A stretch of 53,548 nt of DNA, from assembly GCA_903859715.1 (NCBI GenBank), contig CAIONS010000030.1:1-53548 (forward strand), in the 5' to 3' direction. This document shows positions 53,545-53,548 of the stretch, in pieces. A program made the translations under genes and the position numbers. This DNA comes from an uncultured Opitutia bacterium (lineage in GTDB: Bacteria; Verrucomicrobiota; Verrucomicrobiia; Opitutales; Opitutaceae). The first letter of the stretch is position 1, and each line of letters begins with the position of its first letter. The notes under the pieces are model-generated. The model was not told the origin of the DNA, ran no database searches, and saw only the letters and a program-made list of their open reading frames with translations.

Positions 53545-53548
53545 ATCG

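Overview
This window looks like a chromosomal segment of a GC-rich member of the Verrucomicrobiota, most likely an Opitutaceae-like bacterium. That placement is an inference. It rests on a PEP-CTERM repeat protein, a verrucomicrobial-style pilin-like module, a PTS-EIIA/DisA_N fusion, a GldA/F/G-like ABC cluster and several PhyH-type oxygenases. Composition is uniformly GC-rich except for a GNAT gene (40378-40896) and a TonB-like lipoprotein gene (52761-53384). I found no rRNA, tRNA or CRISPR array. Open reading frames antisense to real genes are abundant because of the GC bias and have been left out.

Layout. 1-111: left end of an IS3-family element cut by the window edge. 331-9920 (minus strand): purT, tag, a STAS protein, a DUF4337 membrane protein, a small unknown, a trypsin-like PDZ protease, a giant PEP-CTERM repeat protein, xerD and infA. 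10044-11489 (plus): tadA and sodB. 11749-17952: tolB (minus), mrp/apbC and two small genes (plus), then rpmG, an EIIA/DisA_N fusion, an isolated nuoA and a secreted DUF362-like protein (minus). 18070-22214 (plus): dnaG-rpoD and tatA. 22265-24568 (minus): a KefB-type antiporter. 24828-29360 (plus): mreB-mreC-mreD-mrdA, the rod-shape and elongation module. 29443-37846 (minus): transglutaminase/DUF58/MoxR genes preceded by two PhyH-type oxygenases, a HIBADH-like dehydrogenase and a nucleoside phosphorylase. 38112-42659 (plus): an M48 protease fused to a pilin-like segment, a CE7 esterase, a GNAT enzyme and small unknowns. 43163-52657 (plus): birA, an ABC transporter with GldG and DUF4340 proteins, and an AsmA-like protein. 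52761-53384 (minus): a TonB-like lipoprotein.

The genes are mostly housekeeping: replication and transcription (dnaG, rpoD), translation (infA, rpmG, tadA), envelope and shape (mre, mrdA, tolB, AsmA-like), export (tatA) and redox defence (sodB). The most unusual feature lies between the genes. Most intergenic gaps carry inverted repeats, often nested two or three deep, from at least a dozen unrelated sequence families. Many arms are themselves built from 8-11 nt near-repeats. Some arms supply the stop codon of the neighbouring gene, and others form the whole region just upstream of a start codon. Linked to this, almost none of the start codons has a recognisable Shine-Dalgarno sequence.
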